64,000 nucleotides of DNA from Dendrophyllia cribrosa (Eukaryota > Cnidaria > Anthozoa > Scleractinia > Dendrophylliidae). The notes under the pieces were generated by a model. That model did no database searches. It saw only the letters and a list, made by a program, of their open reading frames with translations, and had not been told where the DNA came from. The DNA lies in contig JAJLRJ010000005.1 in the NCBI GenBank assembly GCA_024195265.1, forward strand, positions 17,029,536 through 17,093,535, in the 5' to 3' direction. The translations under genes and the position numbers were made by a program. Below, piece by piece: positions 21,524 through 33,163 of the stretch; position 1 is the first letter of the stretch, and each line of letters starts with the position of its first letter.

Positions 21524-21904
21524 AATTTCCAAGAGTTTGCTACCGGTATCGATGGCGCATTCTTTGTCTGGAAGTTTGTTCAGCTCTTCATCTGTCAATT
21601 CAAGCAGTCTGCCCAATTTCTGGATACTTTCGATGGCAGTCTCATCCAGTCCAAGATGGAATACCAGATGTAATTTTAAGCTGTAGTAAATGTCTGTGAA
21701 TTGTTTTCTAATACAGTTCAGTTTCCCCGAGCTTGCATCCTTTTTTGTAATTCTTTCCTTGCATTTTTCTACAAGTGGCTGTAGAACTTTCCCACACACC
21801 TCAGCAACATCTTCTTTTAGTCCTTCTTCATCATTACTAATTGTTTTTAAAATTTCGTATATGTATTTATATTCGACATGTTGTTTCTTACGAGGAGACG
21901 CCAT
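21524..21904 (-). CDS. First coding exon of an unrecognised gene
   Basis: ATG at 21904 opens 127 codons, ending exactly at a consensus donor (GAAATT then GTAAGT at 21523-21518), phase 0. The peptide starts MASPRKKQHVEYKYIY and is mostly charged and helical: Lys/Glu-rich stretches (KEDVAEVCGKV, EKCKERITKKDASS), a middle with IYYSLKLHLVFHLGLDE, and LLELTDEELNKLPDKE near the end. No signal peptide or membrane segment. The region just upstream (21960-22020) contains AAAATGGCGCCGCCG, plausible as promoter-proximal DNA. Later exons would lie below 21500, beyond or within the 18776-21375 transposon, and were not found. Coding quality is high; function unknown. Confidence 0.65.
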
Positions 21905-22159
21905 TTCAGTTGTAAATTATGCCAAACATTCGCAGTTGAGTACAGATCACCCAGGATCAGGCCAGAATGATAGATCTAGGCGCCACAACGGAAAATGGCG
22001 CCGCCGTCTGGAAAATCTCGCCAGAATAATTTCAACAGTATTTCCCGGAATTTTTGCAACTTCCTTTTGAATACATTTGCATAAAATCAGGAATTTAGGA
22101 ATCGGAGTGGTCGGTCAAGCGGCCAGCGGGCGGATATGGAACGCCAAGGGTGACACTTT

Positions 22160-22267
22160 CAGTGGAATCGAAACTCCCGATTATTCGAACCAAAACTCGT
22201 TCGAACTCCCAATTTTTCGAACCAATTTCCGTTTCCCTTGGAGGTTTGAAAAATCGGGATTCCACTG
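22160..22267. mobile_element. 108-bp pogo/Tigger-like MITE
   Basis: Left CAGTGGAATCGAAACTCCCG and right the complement of CAGTGGAATCCCGATTTTTC, with TCGAACC motifs between. CAGTGGAA...CGATT ends and a TA on the right side resemble Tigger-type mariner relatives. Left TA is not intact. Confidence 0.5.
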
Positions 22268-22439
22268 TATTTAATATACAGTTGTTAACAACACAACAAA
22301 ACACTTTATTAAATAACAAATATTGATTTAAATAGTACCTACCCACAAATAGTTGAAAAACTAGTCGAGGCGGGTAGGTATAATTAAGTTAGGCTTATTA
22401 CGAGGGTTCAGATTACAGCAGTTCAGATTACAATAAATA

Positions 22440-23170
22440 GTAGATTAAAACAATAAATTAAAAAAAAATAATAATAAATAAATTTAAAAAAAAACAGTAA
22501 TTAGAAAGTAGAAAGAGATTACACTATACTGGTCGTAGTTACAGGATTGATACAGTTTACAAGTTTTTAATTAATTCAAGAATTGAAGATGGTGTAAGAT
22601 ACAAATTTTCTTGTTTAAAAATATTAATAAGTATTTCATGTATTCGTTTCTTAAATAAGTTTCTACTGGCAGATTTTTTAATATTTTCAGGTAAAGCATT
22701 CCATAGTCGCACACCAAATCGGGAAAATGAATTCTTTAGTTGTTCAAGACGAGAAGACATGACATAAAATTTATTAATAGTTGCTGATCTGGTATTGTAG
22801 GAATGTATATCTGAGACATGGGTGAATAGATTTTGAATAGGAAGAGGAGCTAGCTTGTTTTGAACTTCATACATTAAACAAGAAACAGATTCGACATAAA
22901 GAAAATGAACAGGCAAAATATTAAGATTAACAAAAAAAGGAATAGCATGTTCACACTTTGGAGAAAAATTTATCAATCGTATGACCCGTTTCTGAAGGAG
23001 AAGAAGCTTATCCAAAGTTGACTGTGACGCTTGACCCCACAAACTAATTCCATAGGTGAGGTAAGGAAAAATAAGACACTGATATAACTTGACAATAATA
23101 GAAAAGGGTACAAAGTGTCTCAGTTTAGCTATCATACCAATGGTCTTGCTAATTGCGTTCGACGATAGGA
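22440..23170 (-). mobile_element. 5'-truncated non-LTR retrotransposon (LINE)
   Basis: Carries the C-terminal frame described at 22557-23165, followed on the minus strand by a TAATTA/AAATTTATTTATTATTA-rich 3' tail. The 5' break near 23170 runs into unrelated sequence. Confidence 0.65.
22557..23165 (-). pseudogene. LINE ORF2 C-terminal region
   Basis: An open frame of about 200 codons with the hallmarks of the region after the RT domain in jockey/CR1/L2-type LINEs: YQCLIFPYLTYGISLWGQAS, LQKRVIRLINF, NTRSATINKFYV, FGVRLWNALPENIKK and a final KRIHEIL. The upstream RT palm is missing. The ORF is extended above 23170 by unrelated sequence containing MESRL repeats, so no genuine start exists. It is a dead-on-arrival copy, though the remaining frame is intact, implying a recent insertion. 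Confidence 0.7.
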
Positions 23171-23744
23171 GAACGCTTTCTAATTTCGTGGGGTATCGGT
23201 CTGGGCGCAGGGGATTGTGGAAGGAATTGGGCTGGATGCTATGCGATTTCAGTAGCCTCGATTCCATTTGGACTAGCACATGTAGCCTCGACTCCATGTG
23301 ATAATTTTCTCGGCCGCCGGGAACTGGTATTTACACGTGGTATTTACACGTGACAAGATGCTCAGGCCATAGAAAATATGCCAATCAGCGAGAATCAAAT
23401 CATGGCGATGATTCGGCTGACACGAACGAGACAAACAAACGAGAATGAGCAAGAATAGAGCGAGACATATGTACCGCCGTGACATTCGGATGGCTTGACT
23501 GAGCTAGAATCGGGCCATATTCAAGCCATCCCGTTCGAAAATTTATGGCCAGACACGAGCGAGATTCAAGCCAGAAAACGAGCAAGAATCAAGCGACGAA
23601 TGTTTTTCTCACTTTGATGGAGATTATGCTGTGGCCCATTAGTGCCACTGCTACACACTGTAAAACAAAGCCGTCTCTGTATAAAAACTCGCCTCCTCTG
23701 TGCAATGGTACTTGTTTTCCATACAAGTATAAGCCTGTTGCATA
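23171..23744. other. No recognised gene
   Basis: Contains short ACGAGCGAGA/ACGAGCAAGA-type and CTCGATTCCAT/CTCGACTCCAT repeats (23255-23300), a duplicated GGTATTTACACGTG at 23327-23352, and no convincing exon. Confidence 0.35.
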
Positions 23745-24056
23745 GAAATGAGCCTCCTCGGTAGAAATTAGCCTCCTCCGTAGAAATGAGCCTCCTCCGT
23801 AGAAATCATCCTCCTCCGTAGAAATGAGTCTCCTCCGTAGAAATGGGCCTCCTCCGTAGAAATGAGCCTCCTCCGTAGAAGTGTGCCTCCTCCGTAGAAA
23901 TGAGCCTCTTCCGTAGAAATAAGCCTCCTCCGTAGAAATAAGCCTCCTCCGTAGAAATCATCCTCCTCCGTAGAAATGAGCCTCCTCCGTAGAAATCCGC
24001 CTCCTCCGTAGAAATGAGCCTCCTCCGTAGAAATGTGCCTCCTCCGTAGACATGAG
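23745..24056 (+). repeat. 19-bp minisatellite, unit GCCTCCTCCGTAGAAATGA
   Basis: About 16 head-to-tail units with few substitutions (ATC or GGG for GAG in some). The array ends directly at the target duplication of the PLE at 24072-25645. No CDS spans it. Confidence 0.92.
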
Positions 24057-24120
24057 CGTTAATAATAATGAGTGAGTCGATAAGGTAAATTGACCACCGT
24101 AAAAAGATTCAAATAGCTGA

Positions 24121-24147
24121 CGTTTCGAGCGCTAGCCCTTCGTCGGA
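24121..24147 (-). ncRNA. Hammerhead-like core, inverted arm
   Basis: Mirror copy of 25491-25518: CCGACGA, helix GGGC/GCTC, GAAAC. The first box has C for T at the second position, so activity is doubtful. Confidence 0.45.
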
Positions 24148-24480
24148 GCGAATCAAGGAATTGTGGGTAGTGTGTGGTTTTATATAGTAAGCGGTGGAGC
24201 TACGCTATTGGTGGAAATTTGGTGACGTGAAAAACAAATGTAGATTAGTTGAATGAAAAGCGTTCGTTGATTCCGTGGGGTTTGAGAGTGCCGATTTGAA
24301 AGATGATTTTTTGTTCTAGGTTTTTACGGCTTTCTGTGTTACCCTGGTGTAGGGAAACGCCGCAGATTGTCATGTGTTGTTTAGAATGGTTAGTAAGATT
24401 AAAATGGCGCGCGACTGGTTTGGATGCGTCTTTGTCATTTTTTTCAACGTCTCGGAGATGTTCACGAAAACGGTCGCCCA

Positions 24481-25392
24481 GTGGATAACAGTTTATCCAC
24501 AAGTGTGCACTACAAACCTACAGATTCCCACAGTTATCTGTTACATTCATCCTCACATCCATCGCACGTTAAAAACGCCATTCCGTATTCTCAATTTCTC
24601 AGACTTCGACGTCTATGTAGTGAAGACTCTGATTTTTCCAACAAATCAGAAGAAATGTGCCAGTTTTTCAAGAAACGTGGGTACCCTGACTCTGTTGTGA
24701 ATACGGGCCAAGGACGTGCACAACAGATCGACAGACAGTCAGCACTACAAACGCCACAGAAGGAAGAGAACGAGAGAATTCCATTCACCCTCACTTTCCA
24801 CCCACACAACAACACAGTCAAAAGCATCATTTTAAAAAATTTCAAATTACTCCAAAACGACCCCGAAACTGGCAGAATTTTTTCACAACCCCCACTAATT
24901 TCATTCAAACGTGACAAAAACATAGGCAACTTTCTAGTTACGAGCGCACTGAAATCTGACGATGTACCGGGAACTTTCAAATGCACACGCACACGATGTA
25001 ACACTTGTCCTTTCATTCACAACGCGGACAAAATAGCAGGACCCAAACGATCTATTAAAATCACTGATCGTTTTACATGCACCTCCGTAAATGTTATCTA
25101 CTGCATTACATGTACTTTTTGCAAAAAGATATACATTGGCGAAACAGGGAGGAGACTGGGCGACCGTTTTCGTGAACATCTCCGAGACGTTGAAAAAAAT
25201 GACAAAGACGCATCCAAACCAGTCGCGCGCCATTTTAATCTTACTAACCATTCTAAACAACACATGACAATCTGCGGCGTTTCCCTACACCAGGGTAACA
25301 CAGAAAGCCGTAAAAACCTAGAACAAAAAATCATCTTTCAAATCGGCACTCTCAAACCCCACGGAATCAACGAACGCTTTTCATTCAACTAA
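24481..25392 (+). pseudogene. PLE RT C-terminus and GIY-YIG endonuclease
   Basis: An open frame to TAA at 25392, with no native start. Order: the RT thumb region (TSVHYKPTDSHSYLLHSSSH, IPYSQFLRLRRLCSED, MCQFFKKRGYP), a linker with FTLTFHPHNN, a Cys-rich patch (KCTRTRCNTCPF), then the nuclease: FTCTSVNVIYCITC, KKIYIGETGRRLGDRFREHL and ARHFNLTNHS, ending INERFSFN. GIY/YIG residues, the catalytic Arg region and His are present. The open ORF also runs back to 24424, but residues before 24481 are antisense of the inverted arm. It lacks the RT palm, so it cannot retrotranspose itself. Confidence 0.8.
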
Positions 25393-25490
25393 TCTACATT
25401 TGTTTTTCACGTCACCAAATTTCCACCAATAGCGTAGCTCCACCGCTTACTATATAAAACCACACACTACCCACAATTCCTTGATTCGCT

Positions 25491-25518
25491 CCGACGAAGG
25501 GCTAGCGCTCGAAACGTC
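25491..25518 (+). ncRNA. Hammerhead-like core at PLE 3' end
   Basis: CCGACGA-AGGGCTAGCGCTC-GAAACGTC: conserved GACGA and GAAAC boxes with a 4-bp helix II; only the CTGANGA first box is altered. Confidence 0.45.
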
Positions 25519-25689
25519 AGCTATTTGAATCTTTTTACGGTGGTCAATTTACCTTATCGACTCACTCGATAAAACTAAATTCTCGTGTTTCATCCCCCCA
25601 CCGACGCAGCACCACAGTTTCTCTAGAAACTAACCCCATTCATTTGTTAATAATAATGACAGACCAAACGCAACTCCTATTGGTCGATA

Positions 25690-27575
25690 TGTTGTATCTA
25701 TGACCTTCACATCATAGTTTAGCTCTTACGAGTATGTCTTTTAAAGACTTTCCCTTTCTGTAGCAGATTATGTGAGGCTCCTTGAATATTTCTTTCAATA
25801 ATGGTTGCCTTTCTATAATATACCATTTGTTTATTAAAATGGTTTTTAAATTAGGCACAGAAGGGCGGTATTCTGTTACAAACGGTAATATTCTTTTGTT
25901 TGTTTTCGATTTTGTTTTCAAAGTCGACATTCTTTCGTGATGATTAACTTCTGAGAGCGTTTTATCTATGAGGTTATCTGGGTAACCTCTTGTATAAAGT
26001 CTTTGTTTGAAGAGGCTTATATTTCCCTCAAAAGTTGTCTTTGAGGAGTTAGTTCTAAGTAACCTCAGGGCTTCGCCCTTGATAAATCCTTTCTTGACCC
26101 CTGTAGGGTGGCAAGAGGAAAAATGGGTATATTGGAAAGTTTCTGTTGGTTTAAAGTGTGTTCTAACATCAAGAATAGATTATTTCTTAAATCTGTCGCC
26201 CTTGTATGTACATGTATCCAGAAAAGTGTTTTCTGTTTCTGAGATATCAGCCGTGAATTTTATGGTCGGGTGATGGTTGTTTGCTAGTTCAATGAATGGC
26301 CTATTTCTTCTTTGCTTATGTCCCATAAAGAGAACACATCGTCAATATATCTTCTCGGTGGGTCTGGCGTGAGGGATAGCCATTCATTTTTTTTGTCATT
26401 TCATCGATATGGTTTCCTTGGTAGAGTTCTTTTATGAGTTCTTTGACTCTTCGTGCAGTATCTACTACCATGGGTGTTTCCAGGGGTCTGTAGTTTTCTT
26501 CAACGTCCAGTTGCGTCTGCCCCTCGTGGTTTCTCTACGGAGAGAAACCTCCTATACCAAGCGAATACCTCAGGTAAATGCTTTTCAATTTAACGGAAAG
26601 AATTATCTCCAAACTCACGGAACCGCAACGGAAATGGAAGTTGCCTTTGCAAATATCTTGTCTGCGGTCATAGTTAGTAGAGGTCGAGACACGCCTTGTA
26701 AGTCATACCCCCACCAAACCACTGGTGTGGAAAATACCAGAATTCTACACCCTTACAAAAATACACAAGCCAATCCGTTTTGGACGACCTATCATATCAG
26801 GTTCATTGTGAAGGACCTACAGAGCGAATGTCATCATTTGTTGACAATCTTCTTCAGCCAATAGCTAAAGCACAGAAATCGTATCTAAAGGATACAACAC
26901 ATTTCATAAACTTTATAGAAAATACAAAGGTCACCACAGAAAATACCGTCCTTGTCTCAATGGACGTAACAAGCCTATATACTAACGTCCCACAGCAGGA
27001 AGGAATAAACACTGTATGTATAGCATACGAAAAAATTTAACGGAGAGAAACCTCATATACCAAGCGAATACCTCAGGTAAATGCTTAGGCTTATTCTTAA
27101 AGATAATTCTTTTCAATTTAACGGAAAGAATTATCTCTAAACTCACGGAAGCGCAATGGGAACGAAAATGGAAGTTGCCTTTGCAAATATCTTGTCTGCG
27201 GTCATAGTTAGTAGAGGTCGAGACACGCCTTGTAAGTCATAGCCCCACCAAACCACTGGTGTGGAAAAGATATATTGACGATGTGTTCTCTTTATGGGAC
27301 ATAAGCAAAGAAGAAATAGGCTTATTCATTGAACTAGCAAACAACCATCACCCGACCATAAAATTCACGGCTGATATCTCAGAAACAGAAATCACTTTTC
27401 TGGATACATGTATATACAAGGGCGACAGATTTAAGAAATAATCTATTCTTGATGTTAGAACACACTTCAAACCAACAGAAACTTTCCAATATACCCATTT
27501 TTCCTCTTGCCACCCTACAGGGGTCAAGAAAGGATTTATCAAGGGCGAAGCCCAGGGAATACTAACTAGAACTAA
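25690..27575. mobile_element. Scrambled Penelope-like element(s)
   Basis: Minus strand 25712-25930 encodes an RT thumb segment (LPFVTEYRPSVPNLKTIL, KGKSLKDILVRAKL). Plus strand 26700-27450 encodes RT palm pieces: SMDVTSLYTNVPQ (motif A), GTxxEVAFANILS, WKRYIDDVFSLW (motif C, YIDD) and FTADISETEITFLDT. 26000-26290 is the inverse of 27260-27560, and 26520-26720 is a direct duplicate of 27040-27245. Stops and rearrangements break all frames. This is a different PLE lineage from 24072-25645. Confidence 0.75.
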
Positions 27576-27583
27576 CTCCTTAA

Positions 27584-28569
27584 CTCATTTCCTCCTGGCC
27601 CAAAAACAGGCAAAATACACGAAATTTAAATAAAAAATCAAAGCTCAGCAAATATTCACAGCAGCATAGAAAGCTATACCTCTTTTGAAAGGGCAATAAA
27701 TACCCTTTCAGAAAAAAAATATTTCACTCTCTAGAAACCCATAATATTTCACCAAAAAAATAATACGTGACACATTTTCACATAATTTATGCAAGCATTT
27801 TAATAAAAATGTTATTTTACAATAACATTGTCTTGTTTAGTGAAAAAGTTGCAAAAGACAATTTTTTGTTTCATTTCTTGGCAAAACAGACAGCCGATCA
27901 GCCGAAAATATTGAACGATGCGGAATTTTCTACAAACTGATTTTGCAGCGCAGTAAAATTATGCTAATTAGGTAAATACCAAATTGCATACTAATTAGGC
28001 GTCATACCTCATACTCTTTGTTTACTAAGAAATGGCACAAACAAGGATAATTTCCACGTTTTCCTGAAAATATCAATTTCCTTTCTTACAAAAATGAATT
28101 CGAACGCAGCTTTTATGAAAATAGTCAAGGTTTTAATGAAAAAAAGTTGAAAATTGCAATTCGAACGGCATGCGTGCCAGAAAGTGCTTCACTGCGGAGT
28201 GCACGCTAAAATTATAAATGTTCTCTTAACGTAATTTTCGCTCTTAGTTTGGTAAAGATGTTTCATATTGCTTTAAAATCCAACGTTTAACACTTCTGCT
28301 GTCGAAATTCGTCGCCAAAGTCATTTCTTGACCTCTAAAACAGCGATAAATTCCTCCTGCATGATCGGCCATGAATTCACAAATTAGGAAAATTTGTTGT
28401 GTGAAAGTTATAAGCGCCTGGGGTCTGAAACTAGCCACGTAATTGGGTCAAATAGCCTACTTCCTGTGTGCCAAATTTGGTAGCGATCGGAAGTAACGCA
28501 ATTTTTTTATGATTGATTTGTTATTTCGATCTCTAGAGATCGATTTGGCAAAGGCCCGGGGGAAATGAG
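27584..28569. mobile_element. 986-bp TTAA-flanked element
   Basis: TTAA at 27580-27583 and 28570-28573; ends CTCATTTCCTCCTGGCC and the complement of CTCATTTCCCCCGGGCC (15 of 17 match). No coding frame of note. It sits in the 3' part of the scrambled PLE. Confidence 0.6.
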
Positions 28570-28736
28570 TTAAGCTTATGGATCTTTTCGAATTGATAAA
28601 AGTATTATTTTCCTTGTAATCTACAGAAACATATTAATATTAACATTTTGTCGTCTCTACGTCTATTTACTACGATTTGTCTACGTTCGCTATTTTTTTC
28701 ACCCTAGCATGTAATCGTAAGTACTAAAAGAAGGAA

Positions 28737-28835
28737 TGACCTAAAACCATCTACAACCACCTACAACCACCTAAAACCACCTCCAAGGAATGACCTAAAA
28801 CCATCTACAACCACCTAAAACCACCTAAGACCATC
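28737..28835 (+). repeat. Minisatellite, unit ~ACCATCTACAACCACCTAAA
   Basis: About eight 10-bp CTAAAACCAC / CTACAACCAC units plus a duplicated AAGGAATGACCTAAAACCAT block. Confidence 0.75.
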
Positions 28836-28844
28836 TTTAGAAAT

Positions 28845-29195
28845 ATAAAAAATCCACCCTTTCATATACCGTTTTTGACCGAAAAGGTACCCCTTTCATA
28901 TACCTTTTATTAAAAAATGGTACCCCTTTCATATAGCCTTTACATGCGTCTGTTTGATACATTTTGAAAGGCCCTTTTTATAATACTTAAATCACAGTTT
29001 TCTCTACGTTTTTTATACTTCAACTCGTATTTTCCCTACCCTTTCCTATTCTTGGTGAAATCCCTTCCCTTTTATATACTTCAACTCATGAAATCCCGAC
29101 CCTTTCATGTACCTCTAACCTAAAAAAGGTACCCTTTTCAGGCAGAGCATCCCCGTATAGCCCATTATAGGGAGTACCCCCCGCCCCCCGGTGTA
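28845..29195. mobile_element. Partial G/C-ended element with TACCCCTTTCATATA repeats
   Basis: At least four copies of a GGTACCCCTTTCATATA motif lead to a right end TAGGGAGTACCCCCCGCCCCCC, related to the ends at 1689-3463 and 19154-19594. Left end and TSD not identified. Confidence 0.45.
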
Positions 29196-30289
29196 AACCA
29201 TGTGAACCTAGGAGATTTTACTCTCATACCACAGACATTGGTTCTTGTCAGGCATGTGAAATGAAGTTACCGTGTAGCACGAAATTTGACTTTTCTTTTT
29301 CTTCATTCTACTCCCCATTCTTTTTTGTTCTTATTCCATTTTTTTGTCTCCTCGTTGCTGGCCTTTCAGTGGATTTTATTTATGAAGTAAAAGTTTCCCA
29401 GAAAACGCTGAAGAAGGTGAAATTTTTTAACAGGAAGTGGCAAGTGGTAGGAAGATCAGATTTTCCTTCAATTTTGCCAGTCAAAGTTCATAGGTTTCTT
29501 GTGTGTAAATCTGGCCCAATTCACAAGAGCTCTCTCATTTAGGCACTTTTTGAAAGATATCTTCCTTCTGCTTGAGTTAGATACAAAAGACATCTTTTAT
29601 CGTAAAAAGGGTTGATGTCACAAATGGTAGAAAAACTGTGGTTCCGTCACAAGCAGTTTGGGACGGTTGAGGTGTCAAAGAGTTAATCAAAAATCCTAAA
29701 ATCCTTTTTTTTTGCGCATTTTATCGAAGTAAGGTGAAATACTTTCCAAAGTTCCATACTACTGAGTCAACAGTACATTGGAATTTAGCCAAAAGATTAC
29801 CGTCTAATCCCATACATTAGTTATGCATCAATAGAACTCCAAAAGCACAGCAATAGTGCATACATATTAATGTATGGAAATCTTACTCAAGCAAGCGTTG
29901 CATCATTTTGAGGGTATGATATTTTTTTGGTTGTAAGGCGTAGCATTTTTTCACAGAAAATCTGGTTGTTCACTCTAAATCTATACCTATTCAAAGCACC
30001 TGAGATGTATAAGTAAAAGACAAACACTGTTGGCTGTTGACTTCATTAAATGTGGTGGTTCTGAAAACAACCAGGACATGCTGCTGATTTCTCCACTTTC
30101 TGACCATGGATTCTGAGATCCATATTTATGAGCAATTTCTCACTTGTTAACAGTCTTTCAGCCCTCTCAAAATGTGCCGGCAGCCTGCAATTTTGCCACC
30201 TACAGTCAATTATTTGCTGTCTACTTCACACTGAAGTTCACAAATCATGACTAATAAAAAAAAATACATCTCTAGCCCTTACTGCCTAC
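29196..30289. other. No supported exon; unpaired TTAA-element end
   Basis: A right-end-like GAGGTGTCAAAGAGTTAA at 29670-29687 resembles the TIR of 53456-54443, but no left partner was found. An ORF at 29261-29542 has a hydrophobic N-terminus but no motif. Upstream exons of the gene at 31592 could lie here unseen. Confidence 0.35.
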
Positions 30290-30708
30290 TACTTCTGTTA
30301 CCCTGCCTACCACTACGAAACATTCTGACAGGGCTGGCCGCTGCTTCTGCCACGATTTTCAACTTAAAGTTGAGATCGTATGAATGATGGCGAGTGCTTG
30401 GCATAATTACGCGGATTTGAAGTAGACAAATGTTTTGATTAGTGTTGGGTAAGTTTTGAAACTGATGATTTGATCTGCTTGTAGGTTTTTAAAAGCTAAA
30501 AATGGATCATTGCATATTTATTACGTTAAAAAACAACCATGTTTTCTGAGAGAGAAGATGCTATTTCTATTTCCCTAAATGTGTTTTACAATTTGCATGT
30601 GTGACTTTTCTCATGATTTGTTTACGTGTGCGTGTGACTTTTTTGCTTTTTTTAGATATGATTTTATATAGGTTATTACGAACTCACAACTGACTACCTA
30701 ACCATATG

Positions 30709-30900
30709 GCTTGGGAGCTTAGTGGATAGAGTTTTGCACCAGTATTGGAAGGTCATAAGTTCGAATCCTGTTCAAGCCTGAATTTTTTTCAGGTTGCTTT
30801 TTCAGCTGCTTAACTTGATAGCACACTGCGAGGATCAAAAATTTCACTCATGTTTATCCGCAGTTCACATATATGTGATTTTCATATATTCATATTCAAG
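30709..30900 (+). mobile_element. tRNA-headed SINE, degenerate
   Basis: GCTTGGGAGCTTAGTGGATAG (A box) and AGTTCGAATCC (B box), ending CAAGCC, then GAATTTTTTTCAGG and a body shared with 60736-60935 (CACACTGCGAGG, TTTATCCGCAGTTCACATAT). Confidence 0.72.
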
Positions 30901-31591
30901 CTTACTGTCAGTTCGCTTTCAGGTTGTTAGCATGCTAAATTAAAGAATTTGACAAAATATTGTTGTGTAAGAAGTAGACTTTTGAAATATTTTTTCTGTA
31001 GTGATATTTTCAGTTTGTGAACTTGTCACTGTTTGGGGGGCATCTTATAACCGAGTGCACCTTATAACCGAAAAAATATGGTATATAGTTTTTCTTCTCA
31101 GTGCTCAAACTCAACAGTCGTCCACTTGTACAAAATGAGTATAATTCAAGTAAAACAAGTAACTTTTTGTCTCCATTGTTCCCAGGACCAGTAGCGAACC
31201 GAAAATAAAGGTGCAATTTTCAGTCCTCTTGGAAAACGTTTAACTGGCTTGAGTAAAAAGAGCAAAGCAACAAGGTGTTCTGCTGCTATTACAAAGAGAT
31301 CCAAACAGGGAAACATGAACTGTTCTCAAAATACAAAATGTGGATTAAGTTTACTTGATTTGTAGCTGATATATATAAAAGAAAAACCCATATCAAAAGT
31401 GTGTGTCTGGAAAAAACAATGATAAGATTGATGTTGCATTTATTTATTTATTCCCAATCTGTTAAGTTTCCTTTCAAAAAATGTGTATGGTAAATGCTGA
31501 ATTTTAGTAGTTTATTAGGGATGTTGGTCCACCTAGTTGTACATAAAATCATTCTTCTGGGTCATTTCTAATCCTGTGTTCCATTTTTCAG

Positions 31592-31657
31592 GAGCAGTTG
31601 AGGGAAATTTATGGGTCAAGAAAATACAAAAATCTCAAAGAAATGTTTAGCTTTGAG
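31592..31657 (+). CDS. Internal exon, duplicated acidic-tail gene (copy 1)
   Basis: A 66-bp exon between a strong acceptor (CCATTTTTCAG) and donor GTGAGT. It reads EQLREIYGSRKYKNLKEMFS-FE in phase 0 and joins the exon at 33164. The copy 2 equivalent, 51018-51083, preserves frame, length and splice sites with few substitutions, which supports real coding use. No domain recognised; basic, Tyr/Lys-rich. Confidence 0.7.
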
Positions 31658-32828
31658 GTGAGTGGTTTGGGCTATAATACATAATACCAGCAATACCCAT
31701 CTACTCCTAAAATCTCTATTCTCTTGATCAGTTGGGTCTTGTTTAAATAGTCCAGGCATAAGACAAATCAAAACTGGATACATCATGAAAATTAAATTTA
31801 AATAATTTTGCCCTTTAAACAAAAACATTACACTTTGATTGCATTGGAAACTTTGTTATCAGAAGCTGCAAAAGGTTAGGAAATAGAGAAAAGCAATTTA
31901 TACAAGGAATAATTTGATTATTTCTCTTGGTGACTTGGATGATAAATGAGTTTGTTATCTGTACAGATTTTGGAAAGAATCAATGGAGTTTTCATCTAAA
32001 GCGAAAGATGATTGCCTAATCTTGCAATCAATCAATTGAATTGTATTTGAAGTTATGGACCTTTTTTTAGCTTCAACAATTGCAACAATATCAATATTGT
32101 TATTGTTATTCTTTTCATTGGTTAAATTTGGAAATAATGATGTTTTTGTGTGGGGCCTTTGAAGCCTGTAGGCTGTAGCAGGGGGTAGAGTAGCGGAGGC
32201 TTGAGCTCCCCCCCCCCCTCCCCCTCCCCCATAAATTTTGCCAACAGGATATGCATCACTTTTCTGAAACCCTTAAAGAGCATACAAACACATTTATTTT
32301 GTGGCGATAGATACCATAATGCAATGCATCTCTTCTAGATTAAAATCTATGTGAGCATACAGAAACTCCTGGTAAAAAATCATGGTGAATCAAGATTTGT
32401 ACTTGATTTAGTAAGAAAGACAGCTGTTATTCTTTCCAAAAATTGTAAGGATGGGATTTGACCCTTCAAACTTTGACATCAGTAATCCTAACCTTCTATC
32501 AATCCCTTTAAAGTCCAAGATTTACACTGGGAAGATGTTACTTGTCATACCAGCAAGGTCTGCAGCCAGGGAAAGATTTTTTCCGAAAACATCTTTTGGT
32601 GCTGCATGTTGACAAGGGACGGAACAGACACATTAAAGGTTGCAGTAAAAGGAGTGGTTACCGATGTCTTTGAACGTAAAAAACAAAAATTCCGAAAGCA
32701 ATTTTTTGGCTAATTTTCTGCAAACAAAATAAAAATATTTATACACGCAAACTTTGGTATAATGAAAATTAACTGTGACAGAAGTATTTCAGTTACACTA
32801 ACAGCATTGCATAATTGATCACTAATGT

Positions 32829-32854
32829 GGGGGGGGGGGGGGGGGGGGGGGGGG
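32829..32854 (+). repeat. Poly-G tract (26 nt) in intron
   Basis: Unbroken G run followed by GGGGGAGGTGGAG. The equivalent place in copy 2 (56295-56355) has a G run and a C run. Confidence 0.9.
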
Positions 32855-33163
32855 AGGGGGAGGTGGAGCTTGGACCAGTCACTCAGGCCCCCTCCCTCCC
32901 AGTTTGTTAAGTCTTGCTACAGGCCTGCTTAAGCATATCAATTAATTAATTAATGCTACCTGAAGTAAAACAAAAAACAACATGCCATGTACCTGAAAAA
33001 GCGATATTTTGTCACTTGCATTGCCAGTTTAATCTGAGTCCCTGACAAGCAACAATCCCATGCCTTCTGATTGGTACTCAATTCATTGATTACATGGTAG
33101 GAGTTGCTGTGATTGCCGTGTTAGTGTCAGATTTCACCCATTTGAATATTTTTTGTACACCAG

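Larger units (their letters stand above)
24072..25645 (+). mobile_element. Penelope-like element with 14-bp TSD and inverted 5' arm
   Basis: GTTAATAATAATGA at 24058-24071 and 25646-25659 flanks the insertion. The first 409 bp (24072-24480) is an inverted copy of 25159-25562, abutting truncated RT sequence at 24481. This 5' inverted duplication plus TSD is a known PLE insertion form. Hammerhead-derived ends lie in both arms. The two arms match almost perfectly, so the insertion is recent. Confidence 0.85.

Noticed and set aside
23745..24056. Possible CRISPR-like repeat array
   Set aside because: Units abut with no spacers; it is a simple minisatellite in eukaryotic DNA.
24424..24480. Native start of the PLE ORF
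   Set aside because: These codons are antisense of the inverted GIY-YIG arm; the open frame is fortuitous.
32157..32935. TIR element defined by AGCCTGTAGGCTGTAGCAG ends
   Set aside because: Inverted similarity is short and imperfect, and both duplication copies contain it, so no empty site is available to test it.
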